Shown here one piece after another: positions 9,181-23,021 of a DNA stretch of 64,000 nucleotides (positions are counted from its first letter, which is position 1; each line of letters starts with the position of its first letter). This DNA comes from Sphingobium sp. TCM1. GTDB lineage: Bacteria; Pseudomonadota; Alphaproteobacteria; Sphingomonadales; Sphingomonadaceae. The notes beneath the pieces were generated by a model. That model had not been told where the DNA came from, did not search any database, and saw only the letters and a program-made list of their open reading frames with translations. The position numbers were made by a program, and so were the translations under genes. The DNA lies in the NCBI RefSeq assembly GCF_001650725.1, contig NZ_LXVX01000039.1, forward strand, positions 491,110 to 555,109. Reading direction: 5' to 3'.

Positions 9181-10632
9181 GTGACCGCCAGCATCAGCAT
9201 AGGAACCGACAGCCACGGCAAGGACGTGCTGGTCGATGTCGAGGAATTGCTCGCCACCCGCCTGCTCGTCCAGGGCAATAGCGGGTCGGGCAAGTCGCAT
9301 CTGCTGCGCCGCCTGCTGGAAGAAAGTGCCGCCATGGTGCAGCAGGTGGTGATCGATCCCGAAGGCGACTTCGTGACCCTGGCCGACGAATATGGTCATG
9401 TGGTGATCGACGCGGGCGACTATAATGAGCGCGAAATCGTCAAGATGGCGGCGCGCATCCGCGAACATCGCGCCTCGGTGGTGCTGAGCCTCGATTCCCT
9501 CGAACTCGAAGCACAGATGAAATGCGCCGCGACCTTCCTGTCGACCCTGTTCGATGCCCCGCGCGACCATTGGTATCCGGCTCTGGTGGTGGTGGACGAG
9601 GCGCAGATGTTCGCCCCGGTCGCCGCCGGCGACGTGTCGGACGAGGCGCGGCGGCTGTCTCTCGCCGCCATGACCAACCTGATGTGCCGGGGCCGCAAGC
9701 GCGGCCTCGCCGGCGTGATCGCGACCCAGCGCCTCGCCAAGCTCGCGAAGAATGTCGCGGCCGAAGCCTCCAACTTCCTGATGGGCCGCACCTTCCTCGA
9801 CATCGACATGGCGCGCGCGGCCGACCTGCTGGGCATGGAGCGGCGGCAGGCGGAGCAGATCCGCGATCTGGAACGTGGCCGTTTCCTGGGCCTTGGCCCG
9901 GCGATCGCGCGACGGCCGGTCGCGGTCAAGATCGGCGTGGTGAAAACCGGGACGCGCGGCGGCACGCACAAGCTGATGCCGCCGCCGGTGACGACCGGAG
10001 AGGATTTTCAGGAACTGCTGTTCGCCAGGGTCGAGGAGGATGCTCTGCCCCCGCCCCCGCCACGCGCCGATCCGCCGCCGCGCGCCGCCGAGGACATCAT
10101 GCGCCAGCTGGCCGACGCCCCATCGGCCAAGCCCGCCGCGCCCGAGCTCGACTTTGGCGAGAATGAACCGATCGTGATCGCCGTGCTGGAGGATATCGTC
10201 GCCGATCTGGGCGATGCCGCGCCCGGCGTGGCGGCGCTCTACCAGGACTTCGGCGTGCGCTGCCGGATGAAGGGGCTGAAGCGGTCCCCGCTCGACCTGC
10301 CCGCCTTCCGCAAGCGGTTCGCCATGGCGCAGGCGGGCATGGCGAATGCCGACGATCCCCGCTGGCAGGACGCGATCAGGGCGGCGGAGCCGGTGCCGGA
10401 GGACATGCTCGCCCCCTTCCTGCTGATCGCCCGCGCGGCGCTGGACGGCCAGCCCTGCCCCGACGACGGCGCGCTCGCCCGCGCCTATGGCACCAGCTCG
10501 CCGGGGCGGGTGCGCCGGCTGATCGACTATATGGAGAAACTGGGCGTCATCGTCGCGCGCACGGATTTTTCGGGCAAGCGATCGATCGGCGTGCCGGGCC
10601 TTGGCCTTTCCACGGCGGCGGCGGACGGATGA
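9181..10632 (+). CDS. HerA-like / DUF87 P-loop ATPase
   Basis: 483 residues from the GTG at 9181; an in-frame TTG at 9115 is less likely because the added residues are not conserved-looking. Walker A GNSGSGKS lies at residues 32-39, followed by HLLRRLLEE, and a Walker B PALVVVDEAQMF about 110 residues later, then MTNLMCRGRKRGLAGVIATQRLAKL, a sensor-like block of HerA/FtsK-superfamily ATPases. A proline-rich linker (PPPPPRADPPPRAAED) separates the ATPase core from a C-terminal region with a winged-helix look. HerA-type ATPases pump or unwind DNA; no NurA nuclease partner is nearby, so the role here is open. It overlaps the phosphatase gene by ATGA. Confidence 0.85.
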   Translation: MTASISIGTDSHGKDVLVDVEELLATRLLVQGNSGSGKSHLLRRLLEESAAMVQQVVIDPEGDFVTLADEYGHVVIDAGDYNEREIVKMAARIREHRASVVLSLDSLELEAQMKCAATFLSTLFDAPRDHWYPALVVVDEAQMFAPVAAGDVSDEARRLSLAAMTNLMCRGRKRGLAGVIATQRLAKLAKNVAAEASNFLMGRTFLDIDMARAADLLGMERRQAEQIRDLERGRFLGLGPAIARRPVAVKIGVVKTGTRGGTHKLMPPPVTTGEDFQELLFARVEEDALPPPPPRADPPPRAAEDIMRQLADAPSAKPAAPELDFGENEPIVIAVLEDIVADLGDAAPGVAALYQDFGVRCRMKGLKRSPLDLPAFRKRFAMAQAGMANADDPRWQDAIRAAEPVPEDMLAPFLLIARAALDGQPCPDDGALARAYGTSSPGRVRRLIDYMEKLGVIVARTDFSGKRSIGVPGLGLSTAAADG

Positions 10633-11102
10633 GCAGGCCCGCCATTCTCTTCGTCTGCCTCGGCAATATCTGCCGCTCGCCGCTGGCCGAAGCCGCGTTG
10701 CGGGCGGAGGCGGAGAAAGCCGGGCTGGACATGATCGTCGATTCGGCGGGGACGGGCGACTGGCATGTCGGCAGCCCGCCCGACGCTCGCGCGCAGGCGG
10801 TGGCGCTGGCGCGCGGCATCGACATTTCCCATTATCGTGGACGACAGGTGAGCGCGGAGGATTTCCGCCGCTTCACCCATGTCTTCGCGCTCGACACCGA
10901 CAATCTGCGCAACCTCCGCCGCATCCGTCCGTCGGACGGCACGGCCAGCCTGCAATTGCTCATGGACCTTGTACCCGGACGCGCGGGAAGCGGCGTCACC
11001 GATCCCTATTATGGCGACGAGGCCGGGTTCGAGATCACCTGGGACGATGTGACGCGCGCGGCGGCGGCGCTTGTGGCGCGACTGGAGCGCGGGACGGCCT
11101 AA
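10629..11102 (+). CDS. Low-molecular-weight protein-tyrosine phosphatase
   Basis: 157 residues. The P-loop CLGNICRS (Cys10 to Ser17, the C-x5-R-S signature) begins the protein and the general-acid motif TDPYYG lies near residue 118, both diagnostic of the family. It dephosphorylates phosphotyrosine or small phosphoesters in the cytosol. The start ATG overlaps the stop of the HerA-like ATPase (ATGA), so the two genes are co-translated; no tyrosine kinase is adjacent. It is followed by the promoter region of the GH2 gene. Confidence 0.95.
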   Translation: MSRPAILFVCLGNICRSPLAEAALRAEAEKAGLDMIVDSAGTGDWHVGSPPDARAQAVALARGIDISHYRGRQVSAEDFRRFTHVFALDTDNLRNLRRIRPSDGTASLQLLMDLVPGRAGSGVTDPYYGDEAGFEITWDDVTRAAAALVARLERGTA

Positions 11103-11139
11103 TTCACGATGTGAACCCCACAGCCTCCTTTTGGGATGA

Positions 11140-11181
11140 TGGTTGACCAAATGCGCCATATCCGTCAGACTGGCCTGACCA
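11140..11181 (+). promoter_or_regulatory. Candidate GntR/FadR-type operators before the GH2 gene
   Basis: Two inverted-repeat words lie 31 bp apart: TGGTTGACCA at 11140-11149 and TGGCCTGACCA at 11171-11181. The second is one base away from the TGGTNNNACCA form typical of FadR-subfamily regulators. A FadR-type regulator is encoded just downstream of the GH2 gene. Assignment of this regulator to these sites is inference. Confidence 0.4.
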
Positions 11182-11199
11182 GATCAGGAGAGGACGGCC

Positions 11200-14100
11200 A
11201 TGCGGAACGGGCAGACGCGGTGGAAGAGGAGCAGCGCGCCGATCGGGATCGCGCTGTTGGCGATAGTCGCGGACCTGTCCATGTCGGTGTCGGCTTTCGC
11301 CCATGACGCCTCGCGAGTCGTGGCCTCGCCCCGCCGCACCTATAATCTCAACCCCGGCTGGCTGAGCAGCACCGGCGACCCTGCCGGGGCGCAGCAGCCC
11401 GGCTTCGACGACAGCGGCTGGCGCCCCGTGACCCTGCCCCATGCCTTCAACGAGACGGAGGCCTTCGCCCGCGACATCAAGCAATTGTCGACCGGCATCA
11501 CCTGGTATCGCAAGCGCGTCACCCTCCCCCGCACCGCACCCCATGGCAAGGCGCTGCTGGAGTTCGAGGGGGTGCGTCAGGCGGCGGAAGTCTGGGTCAA
11601 CGGCCGGTCGGTCGCCCTGTCCGAAAATGGCGTCATGGCCTTCGGCGCGGACATCACGGCGGCACTGCGGCCGGGCGAGAATCTGATCGCCGTGCGGATC
11701 GACAATGACTGGAAATATAAGGAGCGCGCCAGCGGCAGCGGCTTCCAGTGGAACAACGATAATTTCAACGTCAACTATGGCGGCATCACCAAGAATGTCC
11801 GGCTGCACCTGACCGGCCTGGTCTATCAGACGCTGCCGCTCTTCTCCGGTCTCGGCACGACCGGCCAATATGTCTGGGCCGACGCCTTCGACCTGAAGGC
11901 GCGCCGCGCCACCATCCATGCCGAAACCCAGGTCCGCAACGAAGGCGACCGCGCCCGCCGCCTGACCTTGCGGGTGGAGATACGCGACCCGTCCGGCAGG
12001 CGCGTCGCCCGCTATGACGGCGCATCGACATCGGTCGCGCCCGGAGAGACGGCGATGCTGTCCGCCGCGCGGCCGATCGGGGACCTGCATTATTGGAGCT
12101 GGGGCTATGGCTATCTCTACACCGTGACCACCAGCCTGGTCGAAGGCGGCAGGATCATCGACAGCGTCGATACAAGCACCGGCTTTCGCCAGACCCGGTT
12201 CGGCGACGGCATGGTCGAACTCAATGGCCGGGCGATCCAGGTCCATGGCTATGCCCAGCGCACGTCCAACGAGTGGCCGGCGGTGGGCGTCTCCATCCCG
12301 CCCTGGATCAGCGATTTCTCCAATGCGCTGATGGTCGAGAGCGGCGGCAATCTGGTGCGCTGGATGCATGTCACGCCATCGAAACAGGACATCGAGTCCG
12401 CCGATCGCGTCGGGCTGATGCAGGCGATGCCGGCGGGCGACGCCGAGAGCGACACCAGCGGACGACGCTGGGAACAACGCAAGGAGGTGATGCGGGATGC
12501 GATCATCTACAACCGCAACAACCCGTCCATCCTCTTCTATGAAGGCGGCAATGAGAGCATCAGCGAGGCTCATATGGCCGAGCTGAAGGCGATCCGCGAC
12601 CGCTATGATCCGCATGGCGGCCGCGCGATCGGATCGCGCGAGATGCTGGACAGCAGGCTCGCCGAATATGGCGGGGAGATGCTCTACATCAACAGGAGCG
12701 CCTGCCATCCGATGTGGGCGATGGAATATTCGCGTGATGAAGGCGCCCGCCTCTATCAGGACGAATTTACCCCGCCCTTTCACAAGGATGCGCCCGACTA
12801 TAACCGCAACCAGGACAGCCATGCGATCGAGGATGTGCGGCGCTGGAGCGACTATTATCGGGCGCGGCCCGGCACCGGGACGCGGGTCAGCTCGGGCGGC
12901 GTCAACATCATCTTCAGCGACAGCAACACCCATTTCCGCGGCGACAATAATTATCGCCGCTCGGGCGAGGTCGATGCGGTCCGCATCCCCAAGCAGGGCT
13001 TTTTCGCGCACAGGGTGATGTGGAGCGACTGGGTCGACAGCGTCACCCCCGCCACCCACATCATCGGCCACTGGAACTATGCGCCCGGCACGCGCAAGGC
13101 GGTGACGGTCGTATCCAATGGCGAGACGGTCGAACTGTTCCTGAACGGCCGGTCGCTGGGCAAGGGCGAGCGGAGCGACAGCTTCCTTTTCCGCTGGCAG
13201 CATGTCGATTTCGCAACCGGAACGCTGCGCGCCGTGGCGACCCACAAGGACGGCCGCACATCGGAATACAGGCTTGAAACCACCGGCCCGGCGATGGCCC
13301 TCCGGCTGACGCCCCGCGTTTCGCCGCGCGGTTTCGTGATGGACGGGGCCGACATCGCACTGGTGGACGTCGAGGCGGTCGATGCCGGGGGCCGGCGCGT
13401 GCCGGTCGACAATCGGACATTGCATTTCACGCTGGACGGCCCCGCCCAGTGGCGCGGCGGCATCGCGCAGGGCGATTCCACCGGCAGGCGGCGTGCCGGC
13501 GAAACCACCGGTGAAGCCGTCGTGACGAAGCCCCATGGCGCCGACGGCACGACCAGCTACGCCGGCACCGCGCGCGACGAGGATAATCATATCCTGTCGC
13601 AGACCCTGCCGCTGGAGGGCGGGATAACCCGCGTGCTGCTGCGCGCGGGTACCCGTGCCGGAACGGTCGGCCTGAGCGTCACGGCCGAAGGACTGCCGTC
13701 GGCGCGCCTTTCGATCGCTGGCAGGGCGGCGGCGCCGGCGACCGGCGGCCTGTCGGCGGATTTTCCGGAGGATCATCAGCCCGGATCGCTGGTGCGTGGC
13801 CCGACGCCGGAGACGCCGAGCTTCCAGCAACATCGAACCACCCATATGCCCCAGGGCGTCAGCGCCGGATCGGGCCAGGGCGAGGCGGGGCGCACGCTGG
13901 ACGACAATGAACTGACCCGCTGGTCGAGCGACGGTCAGCCCGGCAACGCCTGGATCGACTATCGCTTCGCCGCGCCGGTCGAGTTGAACGCCATCGACCT
14001 GAAGCTGGTCGGATGGCGTTCCCGCGCCTATCCGCTGGAGATCAGCATCGACGGCAGGACGGTCTGGCGGGGCACGACGGACCGGTCGCTCGGTTATGTG

Positions 14101-14295
14101 ACGCTGGATTTCCCCGCGACGACCGGCACGGCCCTGCGCATCCGCCAGACCGGCGCGGTGGCGGACAAGGATGCATTCGGCAAGGTCATCGAACTGAACA
14201 ATGCCAGGGCGGCCGGCGACACCGGGGCCGAGGCCGTGCCGCCCGGCTGGCATCTGGGCATCGTCGAAGCGGAGTTCCACGGCCCCGTGCGTTGA
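11200..14295 (+). CDS. Exported glycoside hydrolase family 2 enzyme with C-terminal sugar-binding domain
   Basis: 1031 residues with a signal peptide ending near AFAHDA. The order is sugar-binding jelly roll (FDDSGWRPVTLPHAFN, VNGRSV), immunoglobulin-like domain, (beta/alpha)8 barrel, a DUF4982-like segment (FFAHRVMWSDWVD onward, then FLNGRSLGKGERSD) and a discoidin-like domain (LTRWSSDGQPGNAWIDYRF). The acid/base Glu452 lies in GGNES and a candidate nucleophile Glu509 in MEYS. GH2 enzymes are beta-galactosidases, glucuronidases or related activities; with uxaA next door I infer a role on uronate- or galactose-containing plant glycans. AGGAGAGG precedes the ATG. Confidence 0.88.
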   Translation: MRNGQTRWKRSSAPIGIALLAIVADLSMSVSAFAHDASRVVASPRRTYNLNPGWLSSTGDPAGAQQPGFDDSGWRPVTLPHAFNETEAFARDIKQLSTGITWYRKRVTLPRTAPHGKALLEFEGVRQAAEVWVNGRSVALSENGVMAFGADITAALRPGENLIAVRIDNDWKYKERASGSGFQWNNDNFNVNYGGITKNVRLHLTGLVYQTLPLFSGLGTTGQYVWADAFDLKARRATIHAETQVRNEGDRARRLTLRVEIRDPSGRRVARYDGASTSVAPGETAMLSAARPIGDLHYWSWGYGYLYTVTTSLVEGGRIIDSVDTSTGFRQTRFGDGMVELNGRAIQVHGYAQRTSNEWPAVGVSIPPWISDFSNALMVESGGNLVRWMHVTPSKQDIESADRVGLMQAMPAGDAESDTSGRRWEQRKEVMRDAIIYNRNNPSILFYEGGNESISEAHMAELKAIRDRYDPHGGRAIGSREMLDSRLAEYGGEMLYINRSACHPMWAMEYSRDEGARLYQDEFTPPFHKDAPDYNRNQDSHAIEDVRRWSDYYRARPGTGTRVSSGGVNIIFSDSNTHFRGDNNYRRSGEVDAVRIPKQGFFAHRVMWSDWVDSVTPATHIIGHWNYAPGTRKAVTVVSNGETVELFLNGRSLGKGERSDSFLFRWQHVDFATGTLRAVATHKDGRTSEYRLETTGPAMALRLTPRVSPRGFVMDGADIALVDVEAVDAGGRRVPVDNRTLHFTLDGPAQWRGGIAQGDSTGRRRAGETTGEAVVTKPHGADGTTSYAGTARDEDNHILSQTLPLEGGITRVLLRAGTRAGTVGLSVTAEGLPSARLSIAGRAAAPATGGLSADFPEDHQPGSLVRGPTPETPSFQQHRTTHMPQGVSAGSGQGEAGRTLDDNELTRWSSDGQPGNAWIDYRFAAPVELNAIDLKLVGWRSRAYPLEISIDGRTVWRGTTDRSLGYVTLDFPATTGTALRIRQTGAVADKDAFGKVIELNNARAAGDTGAEAVPPGWHLGIVEAEFHGPVR

Positions 14296-14341
14296 CCCCA
14301 TTTTGGTAAGGCCCTATCCTTCATGCGGTAATGCCAGAGGA

Positions 14342-15097
14342 ATGACGATGACCGCGCGGGGACAGGAACGACTTTACCAGGATCTGGCGCGCGCGCTGCT
14401 CGAGGATCTGGCCGCCGGACGCTATCCGGTGGGGGCGCGGCTGCCGGCCGAGCGCGAACTGGCGCAGCAGCATGGCGTCAGCCGCCCCACGGTGCGGGAG
14501 GCGATCATCGCGCTGGAGGTGCAGGGGCTGGTCGAGGTGCGGATCGGGTCGGGCGCCTATGTGGTGCGCCTGCCCGGCAAGGAGGATGTCCCCGGCTTCA
14601 ACATCAGCGCGATCGAACTGACCGAGGCGCGCCTGTTGTTCGAGGGCGAAGCGGCGGCGCTGGCCGCAACCCAGGTAACGGACGGAGAACTGGTCGAGAT
14701 CGAGGCGCTGGTCGCCCAGATCGCCCGCGAGAATCTGGACCCGGCTGGATCGGTCCAGGCGGATCGCGCCTTTCACCTCGCGATCGCGCGGGCGACACGC
14801 AACCAGGCGGTCTATGAGGCGATCGAGCAGCTCTGGCGGTTGCGCGACACGTCGCCCGAAGCCGCACTGCTGCACCAGAAGGCACGGACCGCCAATATCA
14901 AGCCGGTGGTCGACGAGCATAGCGCCGTGCTGCAAGGGTTGAAGGACCACGATCCAGCCGCCGCCCGCATGGCGATGCGCGCACATCTGTCGGCCGTGCT
15001 CGACAGCCTGCTCTTCGCCACCGAGGAAAAGGCGGTCGATGATGCGCGGCGCGCGATCCAGGCGAAGCGGGACCGCACGGCCCGCGCCACCGCCTGA
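14342..15097 (+). CDS. GntR family regulator, FadR subfamily
   Basis: 251 residues from ATGACGATG at 14342 behind AGAGGA. The N-terminal winged helix is clear (RLYQDLARALLEDLAAGRYPVGARLPAERELAQQ, then VSRPTVREAIIALE) and the C-terminal FCD ligand-binding domain contains the usual acidic and histidine metal/ligand residues (RAFHLAIARATRN, DEHSAVLQGLKDHD; landmarks only). It lies 46 bp behind the GH2 gene and convergent with uxaA, with only one base between the stop codons. FadR-type proteins of this kind usually repress uronate genes (compare ExuR/UxuR), so uxaA and the GH2 gene are the natural targets; this is inferred. Confidence 0.93.
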   Translation: MTMTARGQERLYQDLARALLEDLAAGRYPVGARLPAERELAQQHGVSRPTVREAIIALEVQGLVEVRIGSGAYVVRLPGKEDVPGFNISAIELTEARLLFEGEAAALAATQVTDGELVEIEALVAQIARENLDPAGSVQADRAFHLAIARATRNQAVYEAIEQLWRLRDTSPEAALLHQKARTANIKPVVDEHSAVLQGLKDHDPAAARMAMRAHLSAVLDSLLFATEEKAVDDARRAIQAKRDRTARATA

Positions 15098-15098
15098 A

Positions 15099-16610
15099 TC
15101 AAAGCGTCACGCCGCGTTTCCAGATGGCGATGTCGCGTTCGCCATTGGCTTCGTTGCGCGCCGGCTCGCCCGAGGCAATGGCGCAGATATGGGCCATCAG
15201 CGCATCGGCCGCGGCATCCAGCCCCTCGTCCAGCACTTGTCCGGCGTCGAAATCGATCCAGCCGGGCTTGCGCGCGGCAAGGTCATGGTTGGTGGCGAGC
15301 TTGAGCGTGGGCACCGGACTGCCGAGCGGCGTACCCCGGCCGGTCGAAAAGAGGGTGATCGTCGCCCCCGCCGCCGCCAGCGCGGTGGTTGACACCGCAT
15401 CATTGCCCGGCGCCTCCAGCAGCGTCAGACCCGGCCGGCGCAGCCGCTCGCCATAGGCCAGCACGTCGGTCAGCGTCGCATGGCCGCCCTTCTGCACCGC
15501 CCCCAGCGACTTTTCCTCCAGCGTCGTGATGCCGCCCGCGACATTGCCGGGGCTGGGATTCTCGGAAATCGGCTCGCCATGATCGATGAAATAGCGCTTG
15601 AAGCGGTTGACCAGCGCGACGAGGTCATCGAACACCGCGCGATCCGACGCACGCTGCATCAGCAGCCGCTCGGCGCCGAAGATTTCGGGAATCTCGGTCA
15701 GGATCGCCTGCCCGCCCGCCGCCGTCACCATGTCCGCGATCCGGCCGATCAGCGGGTTGGCGGTCAGGCCCGACAGCCCGTCCGACCCCCCGCATTTGAG
15801 GCCGACGCGCATCGCGCTGAGATCGACCTCTTCGCGCCGGTCGCGGGCGGCAATCGCGACCAGTTGCTCGATCGCCTCGGCCGCCGATTCATATTCGTCC
15901 GCGCTCATCTGCGCGCCGACGGTGCGGATGCGGTCGCGCCGCTCCTCCGGCACGCGCTCCAGCAACGCGGCCAGCTGGTTCTCCTCGCAGCCCAGCCCCA
16001 TCAGCAGCACACCCCCGGCATTGGGGCTGCTCGCCAGCGCCGCCAGCAGCCGGGCCGTGCCGTCCAGATCGTCGCCCAGTTGCGAACAGCCGAGCGGGTG
16101 CGGGAAGGCGACGACATCATCGACCAACCCTGCATGGGCCTTGGCCGCGCGCTGCGCCACGCGCTCGGCAGTACGGGCGACGCAGCCGACGGTCGGGATC
16201 ACCCAGATTTCGTTGCGCGTGCCGACCGATCCGTCGGCGCGTCGATAGCCCCGGAAGCGCCAGTCCCCCGGCTGGCGCTGGTCTCGCGCCCCGATCGGCG
16301 CATAATCATAAGGCTCCTCGGCCTTCAGATTGGTGACGAGGTTGTGGCTGTGGACATGATGGCCCGGCGCAATATCCTGCTTGGCGGTGCCGATCGGCCA
16401 GCCATAGCGGTTGACCGGCTCGCCCGCCGCGATCGGCCGCAGCGCAACCTTGTGCCCTCGCCCGATCGGTTCCTCGATGTGCAGCGCCGCACCGCCGACC
16501 TCCACCCTCTCGCCGGCCTCCAGCGCGCGCAAGGCGACTGCCACCTGATCCTCGGGGGCGATCTGCACGGCGTCGGGGAGAGCCGACCTTGTCATCGAAA
16601 GCGTGTCCAT
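15099..16610 (-). CDS. uxaA: Altronate dehydratase
   Basis: 503 residues starting MDTLSMTRSALPDA, close to the family's usual 495-510. The N-terminal SAF-like domain (VALRPIAAGEPVNRYG, GHHVHSHN) is followed by the large UxaA domain with VGCVARTAERVA, HPLGCSQLGDD, GLKCGGSDGLSG and EIPEIFGAERLL. It dehydrates D-altronate to 2-keto-3-deoxygluconate in the isomerase branch of galacturonate catabolism. No uxaB or uxaC is seen in the window. A perfect inverted repeat sits 17 bp upstream of the start codon, in a position to act as an operator. Confidence 0.95.
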   Translation of the reverse strand: MDTLSMTRSALPDAVQIAPEDQVAVALRALEAGERVEVGGAALHIEEPIGRGHKVALRPIAAGEPVNRYGWPIGTAKQDIAPGHHVHSHNLVTNLKAEEPYDYAPIGARDQRQPGDWRFRGYRRADGSVGTRNEIWVIPTVGCVARTAERVAQRAAKAHAGLVDDVVAFPHPLGCSQLGDDLDGTARLLAALASSPNAGGVLLMGLGCEENQLAALLERVPEERRDRIRTVGAQMSADEYESAAEAIEQLVAIAARDRREEVDLSAMRVGLKCGGSDGLSGLTANPLIGRIADMVTAAGGQAILTEIPEIFGAERLLMQRASDRAVFDDLVALVNRFKRYFIDHGEPISENPSPGNVAGGITTLEEKSLGAVQKGGHATLTDVLAYGERLRRPGLTLLEAPGNDAVSTTALAAAGATITLFSTGRGTPLGSPVPTLKLATNHDLAARKPGWIDFDAGQVLDEGLDAAADALMAHICAIASGEPARNEANGERDIAIWKRGVTL

Positions 16611-16626
16611 GACCGCCGGATAGCAT

Positions 16627-16646
16627 TTGTGCCATCGGTGGCACAA
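16627..16646 (-). promoter_or_regulatory. Candidate operator upstream of uxaA
   Basis: A perfect inverted repeat, TTGTGCCA-TCGG-TGGCACAA, with 8-base arms and a 4-base centre, begins 17 bp upstream of the uxaA start codon. The compact, unstable loop and lack of a T tract argue for a dimeric-repressor site rather than a terminator. The protein is unknown; the adjacent FadR-type regulator is the first candidate, a LacI-type protein the second. Confidence 0.55.
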
Positions 16647-16926
16647 GCAATTCCCTCTACGCACGCGGGCGCTTGCGGCCGGGCCGGCAGGGTCAAGATG
16701 ATCGGCGCGGTGAACTCGATCCGCTCGCCGGCAGTTCGGCCGGGGCGCGGGGCAGCGCGCCAACACGCCAACACGCCGCGCGGGACGAGGCCGATCGCTT
16801 AACGCCGCGCGAAACTTATTTGCAGGAGGAGGGCGCCCCGCATCGCGGTCGACGCCCTCGTTCATTCGCCGGCGTGGTGGCTGACCGGACCGCCAAGGCG
16901 GTGATAATGATCCGACTGAAGAATGA

Positions 16927-17013
16927 TGGTGCGGTCGAGAAGACTCGAACTTCCACGGCCTTTCGGCCACAACGACCTCAACGTTGCGCGTCTACCAATT
17001 CCGCCACGACCGC
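16927..17013 (-). tRNA. tRNA-Leu (anticodon GAG)
   Basis: 87 nt including CCA. The acceptor arms GCGGTCG and CGACCGC pair fully, the D arm reads GGCGGAATTGGTAGACGC as in leucine tRNAs, the anticodon stem CAACG/CGTTG holds loop TTGAGGT (anticodon GAG), and a long variable arm TGGCCGAAAGGCCG is present. Confidence 0.97.
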
Positions 17014-17168
17014 ACATCAACAGGGAAACCGGCGGCGCCGGTGCCTTGGTAGGAGGCGGCCCTTAGCAAAGGCTTTTGCCCCATGCAACCACCGATCTGC
17101 ATCCGCGTTATGTTTGTCGAGAAAGGCGATGGTCCCAACCCCGGAGCGGAGGCAAGAGGAGCAGGACG

Positions 17169-17660
17169 ATGCGATTGTGGATGCTGTCGACGGCGACGAT
17201 GACCGCCGCTGCGGCGATGGGCCTGGCGCTGGGCGGCTACGCCATCAGTCCCCAGCGCTCACCGCTGGAAAGCATGGACGATCCCTACGTCCAGGTCGAT
17301 GCCCCTGCGCCGGTCGCGGCATCCGCCGACACCGGTCCGGTTGCGATCCATTGCACCGGCTGCGGCCCGACACTCGCCGACCGGCGCTTTGCCGCCGACA
17401 TGGCCGGGCTGGACAGCGACGGCATGATCTCGGGCAGCGACGATCCGGTGGTGCAGGATTATCTGGCCGAGGAACCGACTCCGGTTGTGGAAGTGGCGCA
17501 GCCCTCGACCGCGCATCAACTGCACCCCCGCATCATCCGGTTTGCCGACGGCGCGTCGGCGGCGCGGCCGATGCCGGTGCAGGTGGTCCCGACGCAGGAA
17601 GGGGCCGATCCCGCCGACGGGGAGACGATGCTCCCGGTCGCCGCGACCGACCCCCGATAG
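17169..17660 (+). CDS. Hypothetical exported protein
   Basis: 163 residues from the ATG at 17169 (MRLWMLSTATMTAAAAMG), behind GGAGGCAAGAGGAGCAGG. It has a hydrophobic N-terminal segment that looks like a signal peptide or a membrane anchor, then a low-complexity region rich in Asp, Pro and Ala with two close cysteines (CTGCG). I recognise no domain. It is convergent with gltB, with 15 bp between the stop codons. An alternative upstream ATG at 17076 adds residues that do not look like protein. Confidence 0.65.
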   Translation: MRLWMLSTATMTAAAAMGLALGGYAISPQRSPLESMDDPYVQVDAPAPVAASADTGPVAIHCTGCGPTLADRRFAADMAGLDSDGMISGSDDPVVQDYLAEEPTPVVEVAQPSTAHQLHPRIIRFADGASAARPMPVQVVPTQEGADPADGETMLPVAATDPR

Positions 17661-17675
17661 TCTTGCCGGCAGGGC

Positions 17676-22211
<4,536 letters not shown>

Positions 22212-22295
22212 GATGACTTACCCTTGCCTATGGCCGCCCGCTTCTTCGGTACGGCCTCTGTCAGTCCATTGGTTCCGGCATTGCCGGCGTCTTTT

Positions 22296-23021
22296 TCAGT
22301 TGGCCTTGCCTGCGTCCGCCCCGAGCAATGCGGTCAGACGGTCACGTTCGGCCTTGGTCAGGTCTTTATAGCTGCGCGGCTTCTGCAGCTTGGCCAGTTC
22401 AGCTTCGGACGATTTCATAATCTCCGGCATCGCTCGCAGCATGTCGGGCATGATCTTCTGCATCCGACCGAGATAATGCGGATCGGTGGCCAACTGCATG
22501 AAGCCCGCGCCAAACTTGGCACCGATGGGCGTTTTCAGGAAGGCCGCGATCTGGTCCAGTTCGGCCGCATTGTAGCGATAGGCGAACGCCTCCGCCATGC
22601 CTTCCCGCATTTCCGGTTCGTACCGTCCCATGAAGCGGCCCATAGCCGGCATCATGGTGTTGACGATCACATCCATCCGCTTGCGGAAACTGGGATCGAT
22701 GATTGCCATCATCTCCTCCATCGTGCCTTCGCCAAGGCTGTCCGCCTTGTCCGGGTCCATGCCTCCGACTTTGAGGAACTCGCGGATCGGCATCTTGGTC
22801 ATGCCGTCCATCATCGGAGCCATCATCTTCTGCATCATCGGCCCCATCATCCGTTCCATCGTGCCATCGGGCAGGATGACGGAGGCGATCGGCTGCGCCT
22901 TCGCCAGCAATTCCGGATCGACGGACTGTACGTCGGCCCCCTGCGCGGGAGCGGGCTGAACCTGCGCAGCTAGTGGAGCCGACAGCAAAAGCAGCGGCAA
23001 GGAGAGGAAAGCGAGGCGCAT
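22296..23021 (-). CDS. DUF2059-type exported protein between gltD and gltB
   Basis: 241 residues from the ATG at 23021 (a GTG one codon earlier is also possible); both overlap the gltD stop, so translation is coupled. A signal peptide MRLAFLSLPLLLLSAPLAAQ is followed by a Met-rich helix (MERMMGPMMQKMMAPMMDGM) and a C-terminal part with YRYNAAELDQIAAFLKTPIG, the conserved core of DUF2059. The function of DUF2059 is unknown. A periplasmic protein within a cytosolic glutamate synthase operon is unexpected, and the pairing may only reflect co-transcription. Confidence 0.85.
   Translation of the reverse strand: MRLAFLSLPLLLLSAPLAAQVQPAPAQGADVQSVDPELLAKAQPIASVILPDGTMERMMGPMMQKMMAPMMDGMTKMPIREFLKVGGMDPDKADSLGEGTMEEMMAIIDPSFRKRMDVIVNTMMPAMGRFMGRYEPEMREGMAEAFAYRYNAAELDQIAAFLKTPIGAKFGAGFMQLATDPHYLGRMQKIMPDMLRAMPEIMKSSEAELAKLQKPRSYKDLTKAERDRLTALLGADAGKAN

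Noticed and set aside
9025..9969. Upstream extension of the ppc frame
   Set aside because: It is antisense to the HerA-like gene, and the PEP carboxylase family begins near the ATG at 9024.
11104..14301. Long minus-strand frame opposite the GH2 gene
   Set aside because: Shadow of the GH2 coding frame; no start context and no family motif.
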